Source: Balneolaceae bacterium
GTDB taxonomy: Bacteria; Bacteroidota; Rhodothermia; Balneolales; Balneolaceae
Direction: 5' to 3'
Assembly: GCA_007123715.1 (NCBI GenBank)
Contig: SKKO01000315.1
Span: forward strand, 1-36,189
Length of the DNA stretch: 36,189 nt
Part shown: piece after piece, positions 1 to 6,936 of the stretch
Numbering within the stretch: position 1 is the first letter of the stretch
How the letters are laid out: each line of letters starts with the position of its first letter
Notes under the pieces: generated by a model
Told to the model about the DNA's origin: nothing
Database searches by the model: none
Seen by the model: the letters and a program-made list of their open reading frames with translations, nothing else
Position numbers and translations under genes: made by a program

Positions 1-185
1 ACATGGTTCATATTCCGCCTGCAGTAGTGATTTTATCTGTAGTGGCATTTGGCCTGGTTTTCGGAGTTGCCGGTATTATTCTTGCCACCCCGCTTGCAGT
101 TATTATGATGGTGCTGGTGGGCATGTTCTACGTGCAGGATGTATTGGGCAAAGAAGTGAAAATACCCGGGCAGAAGGAGGGTTAA
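1..185 (+). CDS. AI-2E family transporter (PerM/YdiK), C-terminal fragment
   Basis: This is the 3' end of a gene cut by the left edge of the window; the frame is open to the first base. The roughly 60 visible residues have the ending typical of the PerM/YdiK/TqsA (AI-2E exporter-like) family: a PPAVVIL segment, a Gly-rich hydrophobic hairpin (FGVAGIILATPLAVI), then YVQDVLG and a short charged tail. The motif AxPL in the last membrane segment is characteristic of the family. A second, complete member lies at 3536-4642 on the same strand, so the genome carries at least two paralogues close together. The transported substrate cannot be told from this piece; many members are of unknown function. 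Confidence 0.8.
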   Translation, partial: MVHIPPAVVILSVVAFGLVFGVAGIILATPLAVIMMVLVGMFYVQDVLGKEVKIPGQKEG

Positions 186-563
186 ATTTCACTACGTAGT
201 AAACGTCCGGCTAATCATGAAATTTGTGAGCTATTCTATCAGCTTATTCTATTCGTTCCAACCCTTTACATGGGATAGTATATCGTCATTAAGATTGCGG
301 TCCAGGAAGTAGTGATCCATGAATAATCCATGATTGTGGGTTTTAAATAGTTACCATGAAATCGAATAATCATTCGGTAACAATAGAATATTAATTTTGT
401 TTAACATCATGTCTCTTCATTTCGCCAGCCGATGAATTCGTGGCAAAAAACATATCGCTGATGATTTTGATTAAGTATTTCACAACGAATCTATGGGAGT
501 CTTTTCCTATTTAAAATTTCAACGAATAAAAGAACATCCAATGAGATGAAAGCTTTTTGAAAT
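186..563. other. Intergenic stretch without a recognised gene
   Basis: About 380 AT-rich bases between the ends of a plus-strand transporter gene and the minus-strand cardiolipin synthase gene. I see a perfect 10-bp palindrome ACTACGTAGT at 191-200, just after the transporter stop, but no T-tracted hairpin and no convincing ORF on either strand. Confidence 0.5.
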
Positions 564-1811
564 TTATATCTGTTGATTAAACAAGTGTGTAGCCTTCTCC
601 GAGGCTTTTTTTAACAGGCTTCTCTTTTTCCAGCGTCCTTTTTCTACTTTCTCGCACTGCTCAAGATCTTCCAGAAAGTGATCATTCAGCTCTCCGGCTA
701 CCTGTTCATCAAGAAATACGACATTGATCTCATCATCTTTGAGCATAGACCTGTGGTTAAAATTAGCCGACCCAATACAGCTTAATATTCCGTCAATGGT
801 GATAATTTTGGCATGAAGCATCGTTTTTTGATAGTACAATAATTCAATTCCGGCTTCCAGCAGTACATCGAATGACCTCTCCCCCGCAATTTTCGCAATT
901 TCCTGGTCGGTTATCTTTCCGGGCATCATGATCTGGATGTTCACTCCCCGGCCAGCCGCTTCTTTGAGCATGTCAATGATAACCGGACTCGGATTAAAAT
1001 AGGCGGTTGTAATACGGATGCTCTCACGCGCCATCAAAATCAGTACCTGGTAAAGCATCACAATATCACTCCACCGTACCGACGCTGATGTGCGAATCAC
1101 CTGAACAGCCACATTTTGATCGGAATTGGCTTCTGCTTTAATCGAGTGATCAAATTTGAGCGGTCGTCCCGCCTCAATCCAGTTTTCCATAAATGCGGCC
1201 TGAAGGCCAAATACTGCCGGCCCTTTGATTCGAAAGTGCGTATCCCTCCATTCATCTTCATTACTGGCATCTCCTTCCCACTCGCTGGCAATGCCAACCC
1301 CGCCGGTAAACGCTACTTCGCCGTCGCAGATGAGTACTTTTCGATGTGTCCGGTTATCAATTTTCCAGAACTTCCAGCGCGTCAGAGGGCGGAAGAATTC
1401 AATTTGAACTCCTTTCTCTATCATCAACTTCAAGAGTTCTCCAGGCATTTTTGCAGCCCCAAAACTATCCAGGATCACAAACACCTCAATACCTTCTTCC
1501 GCTTTATCGGCCAATGCTTTGGCGAACTCGTGAGCGATGTTGCCGGTCCAGTACACGAATGTGAGAAATTCGACCCTCTCCTTAGACTCGGAGATCGCAT
1601 TTATCATGGCGGGAAAAATTCTGTCGCCGTTTTTTAATACCGTAATGGTATTTCCCAACGTAAATGGAATGCCGAGTGTTTGTTCTAACAGGCCTTTATA
1701 ATATTCACATGAAGAATTCATATCTCTGCTTACTCCTCCTGATCTGTTATAAAGTGGATAGTGATTGGGTATATCACTGGATTTCATTATTCTTTGATCG
1801 GAATTGAACAT
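564..1811 (-). CDS. Cardiolipin synthase / phospholipase D-like protein
   Basis: A phospholipase D superfamily enzyme, most likely a cardiolipin synthase that joins phosphatidylglycerol units at the inner membrane. Both HKD catalytic motifs are present: H156-x-K158 with D163 in the first half and H333-x-K335 with D340 in the second, each followed by the usual GG/GSAN segments (FTGGVGIASEW and IGSANFNHRS). There is no N-terminal pair of membrane helices as in E. coli ClsA, so it is closer to the ClsB/short type, which usually associates with the membrane peripherally. The first 30 residues look unlike the family, and a start at Met31 (MNSSCEYYKG, followed by the family-like GIPFTLGNTITVLKNG) is a reasonable alternative. 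It stands alone. Phospholipase activity on another substrate cannot be excluded. Confidence 0.85.
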   Translation of the reverse strand: MFNSDQRIMKSSDIPNHYPLYNRSGGVSRDMNSSCEYYKGLLEQTLGIPFTLGNTITVLKNGDRIFPAMINAISESKERVEFLTFVYWTGNIAHEFAKALADKAEEGIEVFVILDSFGAAKMPGELLKLMIEKGVQIEFFRPLTRWKFWKIDNRTHRKVLICDGEVAFTGGVGIASEWEGDASNEDEWRDTHFRIKGPAVFGLQAAFMENWIEAGRPLKFDHSIKAEANSDQNVAVQVIRTSASVRWSDIVMLYQVLILMARESIRITTAYFNPSPVIIDMLKEAAGRGVNIQIMMPGKITDQEIAKIAGERSFDVLLEAGIELLYYQKTMLHAKIITIDGILSCIGSANFNHRSMLKDDEINVVFLDEQVAGELNDHFLEDLEQCEKVEKGRWKKRSLLKKASEKATHLFNQQI

Positions 1812-1922
1812 AATGCGCTGCTCTTATCATAGGCTGCTGAGGATTCAAATGCCCTGATTCGTACTCCATGTTTGATAGATTTCATCAGCATTCGTCTCAC
1901 CATACTGGCACATATTAGAAAT

Positions 1923-1962
1923 AAAAAAAGGAATCAGGCTTTATACCCGCTTCCTTTTTTTT
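1923..1962 (-). terminator. Rho-independent terminator after the glycine-zipper gene
   Basis: An 11-bp perfect stem (AAAAAAAGGAA at 1923-1933 pairs with TTCCTTTTTTT at 1951-1961) with a 17-nt loop. It lies just beyond the stop of the minus-strand gene at 1974 and ends in a U-tract when read on the minus strand. The A/T symmetry would let it work on both strands. Confidence 0.75.
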
Positions 1963-1973
1963 CGAATCATATT

Positions 1974-2546
1974 CTATCGGTGTATTTCCCGGCCATCATT
2001 TTCTTGCCAGTTTTTTTCAAAGTATTGAGCATCTTTATCGTTTTTGGGTTTTACACCCAATACAATGTGCCCATCTTTAATGCCTGATTCATACAATTTG
2101 GCCCGCTCTTTGGGTATTCCCCAACCTACCAACGCACCAATGATTCCGCCCGCGAGTCCTCCTGCACCTGCCCCGGCTAAACCTGCTGCGATTGGCCCGG
2201 CCACCACAAGCCCAAGACCCGGAATAACAACACTGGTTCCAATTGCTGCTACGATTCCTGCAATGGCTCCTATTGTGCCACCGATCGCTGAGCCTGCACC
2301 TGACCCGGCTGCAGCTTTATTGCCCAGCTCAGTTTCTTCCTTATCGTCAGAAAAATATTTATCATGTGTTTCTTTGGACATTACCAGGTTGATTTCATCC
2401 TCTGTATATCCTCTCTCATGCATTGAATTGTATGCATTTTCAGTACTTCTTCGGTCACGAAACATTCCTGTTAACATGCCCTTTTCATCTGTTTTAGTAT
2501 CGTTATTCAGATTATTATGTCTGTCTAACTCATTCTTATGTTCCAT
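1974..2546 (-). CDS. Glycine-zipper general stress-type protein
   Basis: A 190-residue protein in two parts. The N-terminal part (about residues 20-65: MFRDRRSTENAYNSMHERGY and a following helix) resembles the YflT/GSP17M general-stress domain, in which a residue pattern around RxxxxAxxxxxxGY is typical. The middle (about residues 75-145) is a long run of Gly/Ala-rich hydrophobic segments with GxxxG spacing, a glycine zipper that probably inserts in the membrane. The C-terminus (YESGIKDGHIVLGVKP) again looks like the GSP17M family, where this strand follows the zipper. It sits with other small stress-like genes and has its own terminator. The family assignment is good, but the molecular function is unknown; a role in osmotic or general stress is inferred from family and neighbours. 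Confidence 0.75.
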   Translation of the reverse strand: MEHKNELDRHNNLNNDTKTDEKGMLTGMFRDRRSTENAYNSMHERGYTEDEINLVMSKETHDKYFSDDKEETELGNKAAAGSGAGSAIGGTIGAIAGIVAAIGTSVVIPGLGLVVAGPIAAGLAGAGAGGLAGGIIGALVGWGIPKERAKLYESGIKDGHIVLGVKPKNDKDAQYFEKNWQENDGREIHR

Positions 2547-2658
2547 AATAGTTACATTTTTTAATGTTAATGTTGTTTTTGATTTATTTGAAAGCTAGTG
2601 TCATATCAACAGTAAAACCATGGGATGACTTACCCTCATCGTTGACACGACACTTATC

Positions 2659-2778
2659 CTAACTACACATTCCAAGCAGCAGCCATATAGCTACAAAAAT
2701 GATAATGGTGCCAAAACAGCCGCCTCCTAATTTCCAGGCACCGAATCCTGCCAGTGCGCCTTTTAAAAGATTACTCAT
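2659..2778 (-). CDS. 39-residue single-pass membrane protein
   Basis: A short ORF of 39 codons with a good ribosome-binding site (AGAGGAA, 5 bases before the ATG). The peptide begins MSNLLKGALAGFGAWKLGGG, then has one hydrophobic helix (TIIIFVAIWLLL) and ends GMCS. The Gly-rich segment before a single membrane helix and the GGGCFG turn are patterns I associate with tiny Bacteroidota membrane proteins of unknown function, but I cannot name the family. It lies 112 bases upstream of the glycine-zipper gene on the same strand and could share its transcript. The clear Shine-Dalgarno sequence and clean hydropathy are the main support. Confidence 0.6.
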   Translation of the reverse strand: MSNLLKGALAGFGAWKLGGGCFGTIIIFVAIWLLLGMCS

Positions 2779-2854
2779 GGTGTTCCTCTGATTTTATGGT
2801 TTCTTTTTTGTTATGAGGCGGCTTCCAGGTTCACTCCGTGTACCGCCACTTCTG

Positions 2855-3013
2855 TCAGTTTTTTATCATTTCAGTTGCCTCTTCAATCAGCCCTGCCATA
2901 GCATCACATTTAACTGTAGCGGGCTTTTTGTCGAGGGTTTTAAAAACTTTAGCCAGACGTGTAACCTGCTCTCGATAGTGTTTCTGATCTATTTTGCATA
3001 ACTCATTATTCAT
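2855..3013 (-). pseudogene. Fragment of a DUF892 (YciF-type) ferritin-like protein
   Basis: A 52-codon ORF whose product matches only the middle of the DUF892/YciF four-helix domain: REQVTRLAKVFKTLDKKPA followed by KCDAMAGLIEEATEMI, the conserved Cys-containing helix. Full family members have about 150-170 residues, with two helices before this point and two after. No matching N-terminal half is visible upstream in any minus-strand frame. The ORF ends with a TGA right after a run of six A residues; adding one A would extend the frame by 15 codons to a stop at 2811, but that extension does not resemble the family. There is no ribosome-binding site at normal spacing (AAGGAG is 26 bases away). 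I read it as a remnant of a stress ferritin-like gene; a genuine mini-protein is the alternative. Confidence 0.4.
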
Positions 3014-3126
3014 TATGATAAGAGGGTGGATATTCTCTCCTTATTCATCTTATCAGCTTTAATGGTTTGGTTTAAAGTTTTTAAAGAAACTGCGGGATAG
3101 CTTTAGACAAGTATTCTGTTCAAAAT

Positions 3127-3294
3127 CTATTTCCGCTGCGGATTATCAGTGTTTGGCATTTCTTTTATTGGGGGACCCATTTCTTCGTACGGATCGTCAG
3201 GGTTGGGATGTCTCTCGTCTGGATCATCACCCGTAAGCTTTTTGGAGGGCCTATCAGAAACCTTGTCCGACTTACTTTTTTTCTCCTTTGTCAT
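3127..3294 (-). CDS. 55-residue highly charged small protein
   Basis: A 55-codon ORF beginning MTKEKKSKSDK and ending PQRK, lysine-rich at the start and rich in Asp, Glu and Pro after that (DDPDERHPNPDDPYEEMG). It has no hydrophobic segment and is predicted by eye to be disordered and cytoplasmic. The Asp-Pro repeats (DDPDE, NPDDPYEE) and sharp acid/base division are not what random reading of non-coding DNA gives. The ribosome-binding site is weak (CCGAG some 14 bases upstream). It lies among other small stress-type genes on the same strand. No function can be assigned. Confidence 0.45.
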   Translation of the reverse strand: MTKEKKSKSDKVSDRPSKKLTGDDPDERHPNPDDPYEEMGPPIKEMPNTDNPQRK

Positions 3295-3535
3295 ATAGTT
3301 GGTTGCTCGGTTTTAGAAAATATATTTCTTAACAAAGCTGACTAATTGAGATATAAAGAGCATTACAGAACGCTCAGATTTGTTTACATGATTTACAGAT
3401 TTTCGAGTAACGATGTTTACTTCTGTTTCTAATCTGATAAATATGTAACCCCCTGGCAGTAAATATGTAATGATCGTGAGAGGCAAATGAATCTTACTTT
3501 TGTTATTTACAAGTATACCCGAATATCGGCTAAAT

Positions 3536-4642
3536 ATGTTGAATAAAAGTAATTACCGACGTCAAAAAAATAACACCTATCCATTCTGGTTAAAAGCGCC
3601 AATCATTTTGCTTGGCCTATACCTGCTGGTCCTCATTATGAGTTATGGCAGATTTATTCTGATGCCACTGGCTTTTGCCGCGCTGTTTTCAATGTTGTTA
3701 AGCCCTGTTATCAAGCGATTTGAGTCATGGAGAATGAATCGTGCAGTAAGTATTATTTTAGCCCTTTCAATAATCCTTATCTTACTTTCCGTGTTTGTCA
3801 CATTTATTACACTTCAGATCATACAGTTTTCTGATAGTTTAGCGGATGTTGCAGATAAATTTAAAAGTACTTCCTACGGGGGGCTTCATTTCATAGAGGG
3901 AATTACAGGAATTTCTGAAGAAAGGCAAACGGAGTACATCAAAAATGGATTGAGAAACCTTTTTGAAACAGGTGGTGAGTTTATGAGTTCAATGGCTGAG
4001 GCTACAATGGGTACACTTATCTTTATGGGTTTATTGCCAATCTTCATCTTCTTTATGCTTTACTATAAAGAGATGTATAAAACTTTTCTTGAAAAAACGT
4101 TTGAAAACAGCCATAATTCAGATATTCATATCGTTGTAAAAAGAGTTCAAAGGGTAACTCAAAACTATTTGGTGGGACTTTTTTCAGTAATTGGAATTAT
4201 GGCCCTTCTCAATGCCATCGGATTGTTAATCATAGGGTTAGATTATGCTATTTTTTTTGCAGTCTTCGCCTCATTCTTAACTATTATACCATTTGTTGGC
4301 TCAATTCTGGGCATGCTTCCTGCCGTACTATATGCTTTCCTTTTTGGTGGTTCACTTTGGCTTCCTGTGCTGGTAATTTGTGTATTTACTATCGTACAGA
4401 TTATTGAAAGTAGTTTCCTTACTCCCAAGATTGTAGGATCCAGGGTTTCAATCAATCCGTTTGTCGCAATTATTGTATTACTAGTAGGAGCTGAATTGTG
4501 GGGTATTGCAGGGATGATTCTATTCATCCCGTTATTAGGAATTATACGCGTTGGTTTTTCTCAGGTACGCGAACTTAAACCGTACGGCTATCTATTGGGC
4601 AATATTATTGACTATAATGAAAGTGATCGAACGAAAGACTAA
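3536..4642 (+). CDS. AI-2E family transporter (PerM/YdiK)
   Basis: A 368-residue polytopic membrane protein of the PerM/TqsA family. About eight hydrophobic segments are visible: two near the N-terminus (LGLYLLVLIMS, FILMPLAFAALFSMLLSPV), a third after a charged loop, a long soluble stretch with helices (about residues 95-145), then four or five more. Family hallmarks are the LMPLAFAALFSMLLSPVIKR segment, the FVGSILGMLPAVLYAF hairpin, and SRVSINPFVAIIVLLVGAELWGIAGMILFIPL near the end. An in-frame TTG at 3500 would add 12 residues; I prefer the ATG at 3536 because it starts a normal Lys/Arg-rich leader. It probably functions in export or in osmotic homeostasis as proposed for some members; the substrate is unknown. 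It is a paralogue of the fragment at the left edge. Confidence 0.85.
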   Translation: MLNKSNYRRQKNNTYPFWLKAPIILLGLYLLVLIMSYGRFILMPLAFAALFSMLLSPVIKRFESWRMNRAVSIILALSIILILLSVFVTFITLQIIQFSDSLADVADKFKSTSYGGLHFIEGITGISEERQTEYIKNGLRNLFETGGEFMSSMAEATMGTLIFMGLLPIFIFFMLYYKEMYKTFLEKTFENSHNSDIHIVVKRVQRVTQNYLVGLFSVIGIMALLNAIGLLIIGLDYAIFFAVFASFLTIIPFVGSILGMLPAVLYAFLFGGSLWLPVLVICVFTIVQIIESSFLTPKIVGSRVSINPFVAIIVLLVGAELWGIAGMILFIPLLGIIRVGFSQVRELKPYGYLLGNIIDYNESDRTKD

Positions 4643-4988
4643 AGGTGAATTTCCGGATACCTTCGCGGGTTAGTTCACGGCTATAAACTGGGTTTTCGGT
4701 GCCTCCAAATAGCACTGAGAATCAGGCTTTGCCAGCTGCTGATACCAAATTCTTATCCGACGCTTTCACGCTATACCGGCAGGCTTGACAATATTACTGC
4801 TGCCCATTTCACAAAATTGACATAAAAACGGGACAGAAATCCTGATAATCTGTCAAATATATAACTCCATGCCGTCTTCCTATAACGTACATCAGCATTA
4901 ATTATCCCACATTATGGATGTGTAGATGCATTTATACGTCTGTTTCTGCAAGCTGCAGGAAACAAATACATTAAAAACCCAAATACTT
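4643..4988. other. Intergenic stretch with an upstream hairpin
   Basis: About 345 bases between the transporter and the following lipoprotein gene. It has no ORF I would support. An imperfect hairpin occupies 4942-4963 (GTTTC and TGCA arms paired with TGCA and GAAAC around an AGC loop, one bulged G), some 25 bases before the lipoprotein ATG, so it may lie in the mRNA leader. A promoter is expected here, but I cannot place one with confidence. Confidence 0.35.
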
Positions 4989-5453
4989 ATGAAATACACA
5001 ATAGGAATACTAACGACAGTCATCCTGATTGCAGCGTTTGTGCTGTCAGGTTGCGACAGGCCGTCTAATGACAGAATGCAAGATGCTGAAGTCTCGGTAA
5101 TCGAATCAAACCGGGATCTGGAGATCGCTAAAGCTGAAGTGGAAGCAGAATACCGGATCTACAAATTAGAAAATGAGAATCGATTAGTAAGGTATAACCG
5201 AACCATTGAAGGAATCAAACAAGACATTAGCAGCGAAACTGATCGGGATGCAAAAGCCATGCACGAAACAAGGCTTGAAAGATATGAAACAAACCACAGT
5301 GAACTTAAACGCGAACTGGATAATTACAGAGTTTCAGGAAGAGAAAACTGGAGTAACTTTAAAGACAGTTACAGTAACAGAATGGATGATCTTGGTGACT
5401 CGTTGGATGATTTCTTTTCAACCCGACGTACAACCACATCATCTACAAATTAA
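4989..5453 (+). CDS. Coiled-coil lipoprotein resembling sll1863-type stress proteins
   Basis: A 154-residue lipoprotein. The start at 4989 gives a proper signal peptide (MKYTIGILTTVILIAAFVLSGC) with a lipobox LSGC; the longer reading from 4926 would put 21 unrelated residues ahead of it. After the Cys come long charged helices (about residues 35-125) of coiled-coil type. The C-terminal segment ENWSNFKDSYSNRMDDLGDS is the part that resembles sll1863-like stress proteins, which share an NWxxFKxxxxxxMDxLG pattern, though I rely on memory for this. The last residues are Ser/Thr/Arg rich. It is followed 24 bases later by an lmo0937-type membrane peptide; the two often occur together in Bacteroidota stress loci. 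The role is unknown, probably envelope-associated. Confidence 0.7.
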   Translation: MKYTIGILTTVILIAAFVLSGCDRPSNDRMQDAEVSVIESNRDLEIAKAEVEAEYRIYKLENENRLVRYNRTIEGIKQDISSETDRDAKAMHETRLERYETNHSELKRELDNYRVSGRENWSNFKDSYSNRMDDLGDSLDDFFSTRRTTTSSTN

Positions 5454-5477
5454 CATTAATCTAAAACACCAAACATC

Positions 5478-5636
5478 ATGGGAAATCTATTATATATCAT
5501 TGCCGTAGTATTAGTAATCGCCTGGTTAATCGGGTTTATTGGTTACAGCACCGGAGGCATTATCCATATCCTGTTGGTTATAGCTATAATTGCTGTAATA
5601 TTTCAGGTAATCCAGGGAGGCAGAAGAATAGCGTAG
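5478..5636 (+). CDS. lmo0937 family small membrane protein
   Basis: A 52-residue protein of two hydrophobic helices: MGNLLYIIAVVLVIAWLIGF, then a Gly-rich turn (GYSTGGIIH) and ILLVIAIIAVIFQVIQGGRR. This is the full layout of the lmo0937/DUF5670 family, which is about 45-55 residues long with a conserved first helix ending in WLIGF and a central G-x-x-x-G-G-x-x-H turn. It follows the stress lipoprotein by 24 bases on the same strand and is likely in its operon. Function in the family is unknown; members are often stress-induced. Confidence 0.8.
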   Translation: MGNLLYIIAVVLVIAWLIGFIGYSTGGIIHILLVIAIIAVIFQVIQGGRRIA

Positions 5637-5675
5637 CAATGGAAGAAACAATCATTGCAAAACCAAACAGAAATA

Positions 5676-5720
5676 TTTCAGCCCGGAAATTGGGTATTTA
5701 ACCACTTCATCGGGCTGAAA
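5676..5720 (+). promoter_or_regulatory. Inverted repeat downstream of the small membrane gene
   Basis: TTTCAGCCCG at 5676-5685 is the exact reverse complement of CGGGCTGAAA at 5711-5720, with 25 bases between. It lies between the lmo0937-type gene and the next ORF and could be a weak terminator or an mRNA stability element. No T-run follows immediately, so I do not call it a terminator. Confidence 0.4.
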
Positions 5721-5781
5721 ATATTCAACTTAAATAAAGTATGAAATCTAAAAAAAATCATCAACTCAAATCAACACTATT

Positions 5782-6225
5782 ATGAAAACACTATATGCAT
5801 TGCTCGCTTCTGTACTGTTAGTATGTGCAATCCAGACAACATCTTTTGCGCAATCATCTAACATTACAGAAACATTTAAAAAGCATTTTAATGAAACTGT
5901 CCAGGCAGTTCATGAAACTGAGAGTGCAGACGAAAAAAGAGCAATTTTAAATGAATCATTTAATAAACTGATTATAGCAATTGATCGAATTGAATCAGTT
6001 TCCTCCCTTACCGAGAACGAGAGTGCCAGCCTTAATTCTTATAAAATTGGTTTGACTGAAAAATTGAATGAATTAAACGGTTTGGATGGTTTTGACGAAA
6101 TCATGGACGAAGATCTCGACGATTTCTCCAATTTTTCACAGGATTTCATTGAACAAGCCAATCGCACCATTACTATTGGTATTGGAACGGCTCTGCTGAT
6201 CCTCATCATACTGCTACTTTTATAA
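5782..6225 (+). CDS. Exported protein with C-terminal membrane anchor, function unknown
   Basis: A 147-residue protein I do not recognise. It has a cleavable signal peptide (MKTLYALLASVLLVCAIQTT, with a likely cut after SFA), a predicted all-helical acidic domain of about 100 residues, and a C-terminal hydrophobic helix (TITIGIGTALLILIILLLL) that reaches the last residue. So the helical domain should be in the periplasm, held to the membrane by its C-terminus. The gene is on the same strand as the stress lipoprotein and lmo0937-type genes but 145 bases away. A terminator-like hairpin follows it. No Cys residues remain in the mature part. Confidence 0.65.
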   Translation: MKTLYALLASVLLVCAIQTTSFAQSSNITETFKKHFNETVQAVHETESADEKRAILNESFNKLIIAIDRIESVSSLTENESASLNSYKIGLTEKLNELNGLDGFDEIMDEDLDDFSNFSQDFIEQANRTITIGIGTALLILIILLLL

Positions 6226-6263
6226 TCCATTCTCAACACATTGAGTCAAATTATCTTGAGAGA

Positions 6264-6321
6264 AGAGTCCCTTTCTGCCTGATTGATCCCATCGGATGGC
6301 AGAGGGGACACTCTTTATTTA
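6264..6321 (+). terminator. Terminator-like hairpin after the exported-protein gene
   Basis: An imperfect long stem pairs AGAGTCCCTTTCTGCC (from 6264) with GGCAGAGGGGACACTCT (to 6314); two single-base bulges interrupt it. The sequence TTTATTTATT follows. It starts 38 bases past the stop codon at 6225. Confidence 0.5.
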
Positions 6322-6353
6322 TTCAGTAACCGCAAACCATTTGACTATTCATC

Positions 6354-6528
6354 TGTTATCCAGGAGTTTCCACTCCCAAAGGATCATAGCCCATTAAATA
6401 CCTTCGCGCCTTCGTGTCCTTGTGGCCAAGTGCCTTTTCCTCAAAAATCACTGAATATCGAAGTGAGACTTGGGTAAAAACTACCTTCACTTATTCCGTT
6501 AATCGGTTATTCAGTTCATCCGTTCGTC
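6354..6528 (+). repeat. Intergenic repeat unit A, copy 1
   Basis: First of two near-identical 175-bp units. It opens with TGTTATCCAGGAG, contains a small hairpin GGAGT-TTCC-ACTCC, then CCTTCGCGCCTTCGTGTCC, and closes with a segment shared with unit B (ACTTGGGTAAAAACTACC to CCGTTCGTC). It alternates with unit B. No protein is likely here. Confidence 0.85.
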
Positions 6529-6688
6529 TGTTATCCAGGGGCTTTCCAAGCCGGAGAAGCTCTCCGGCCTACATGGTTTAAACCTTTCTTGCCTTTTCCT
6601 CAAAAATTACAAAATATCGAAGTGAGACTTGGGTAAAAAACTGCCTTCACTTATTCCGTTAATCGGTTATTCGGTTCGTCCGTTCGTC
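6529..6688 (+). repeat. Intergenic repeat unit B, copy 1
   Basis: A 160-bp unit that begins like unit A (TGTTATCCAGG) but replaces the small hairpin by a stronger one, CCGGAGA-AGC-TCTCCGG (6551-6567), and lacks the GCGCCTTCGTGTCC block. Its last 90 bases match unit A closely. Confidence 0.85.
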
Positions 6689-6863
6689 TGTTATCCAGGA
6701 GTTTCCACTCCCAAAGGATCATAGCCCATTAAACACCTTCGCGCCTTCGTGTCCTTGTGGCTAAGTGCCTTTTCCTCAAAAATCACTGAATATCGAATTG
6801 AGACTTGGGTAAAAACTACCTTCACTTATTCTGTTAATCGGTTATTCAGTTCATCCGTTCGTC
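6689..6863 (+). repeat. Intergenic repeat unit A, copy 2
   Basis: Second 175-bp unit A, exactly 335 bases after the first and differing from it at only a handful of positions (for example AAATACC to AAACACC and GAAGTGAG to GAATTGAG). Confidence 0.85.
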
Positions 6864-6908
6864 TGTTATCCAGGGGCTTTCCAAACCGGAGAAGCTCTCC
6901 GGCCTACG
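6864..6908 (+). repeat. Intergenic repeat unit B, truncated copy 2
   Basis: The first 45 bases of unit B, including its hairpin, ending after GGCCTACGTT. It stops about 30 bases short of the 3' end of glgC on the other strand. Confidence 0.8.
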
Positions 6909-6936
6909 TTGAAATTCGATATATCTCAGATACGAA

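Noticed and set aside
1116-1637. Long plus-strand ORF (173 codons) inside the cardiolipin synthase gene
   Set aside because: It is a shadow of the true gene in the opposite strand, which has both HKD motifs.
2044-2598. 184-codon plus-strand ORF opposite the glycine-zipper gene
   Set aside because: Its Pro/Ala-rich composition is the complement of the Gly/Ala zipper, so it is a shadow ORF.
4926-4988. Longer start for the stress lipoprotein
   Set aside because: The 21 extra residues would precede a complete signal peptide and lipobox, which fit only the start at 4989.
6354-6908. CRISPR-like or short-repeat array
   Set aside because: The units are 160-175 bp, contain no spacer-like unique segments of constant size, and have no cas genes nearby.
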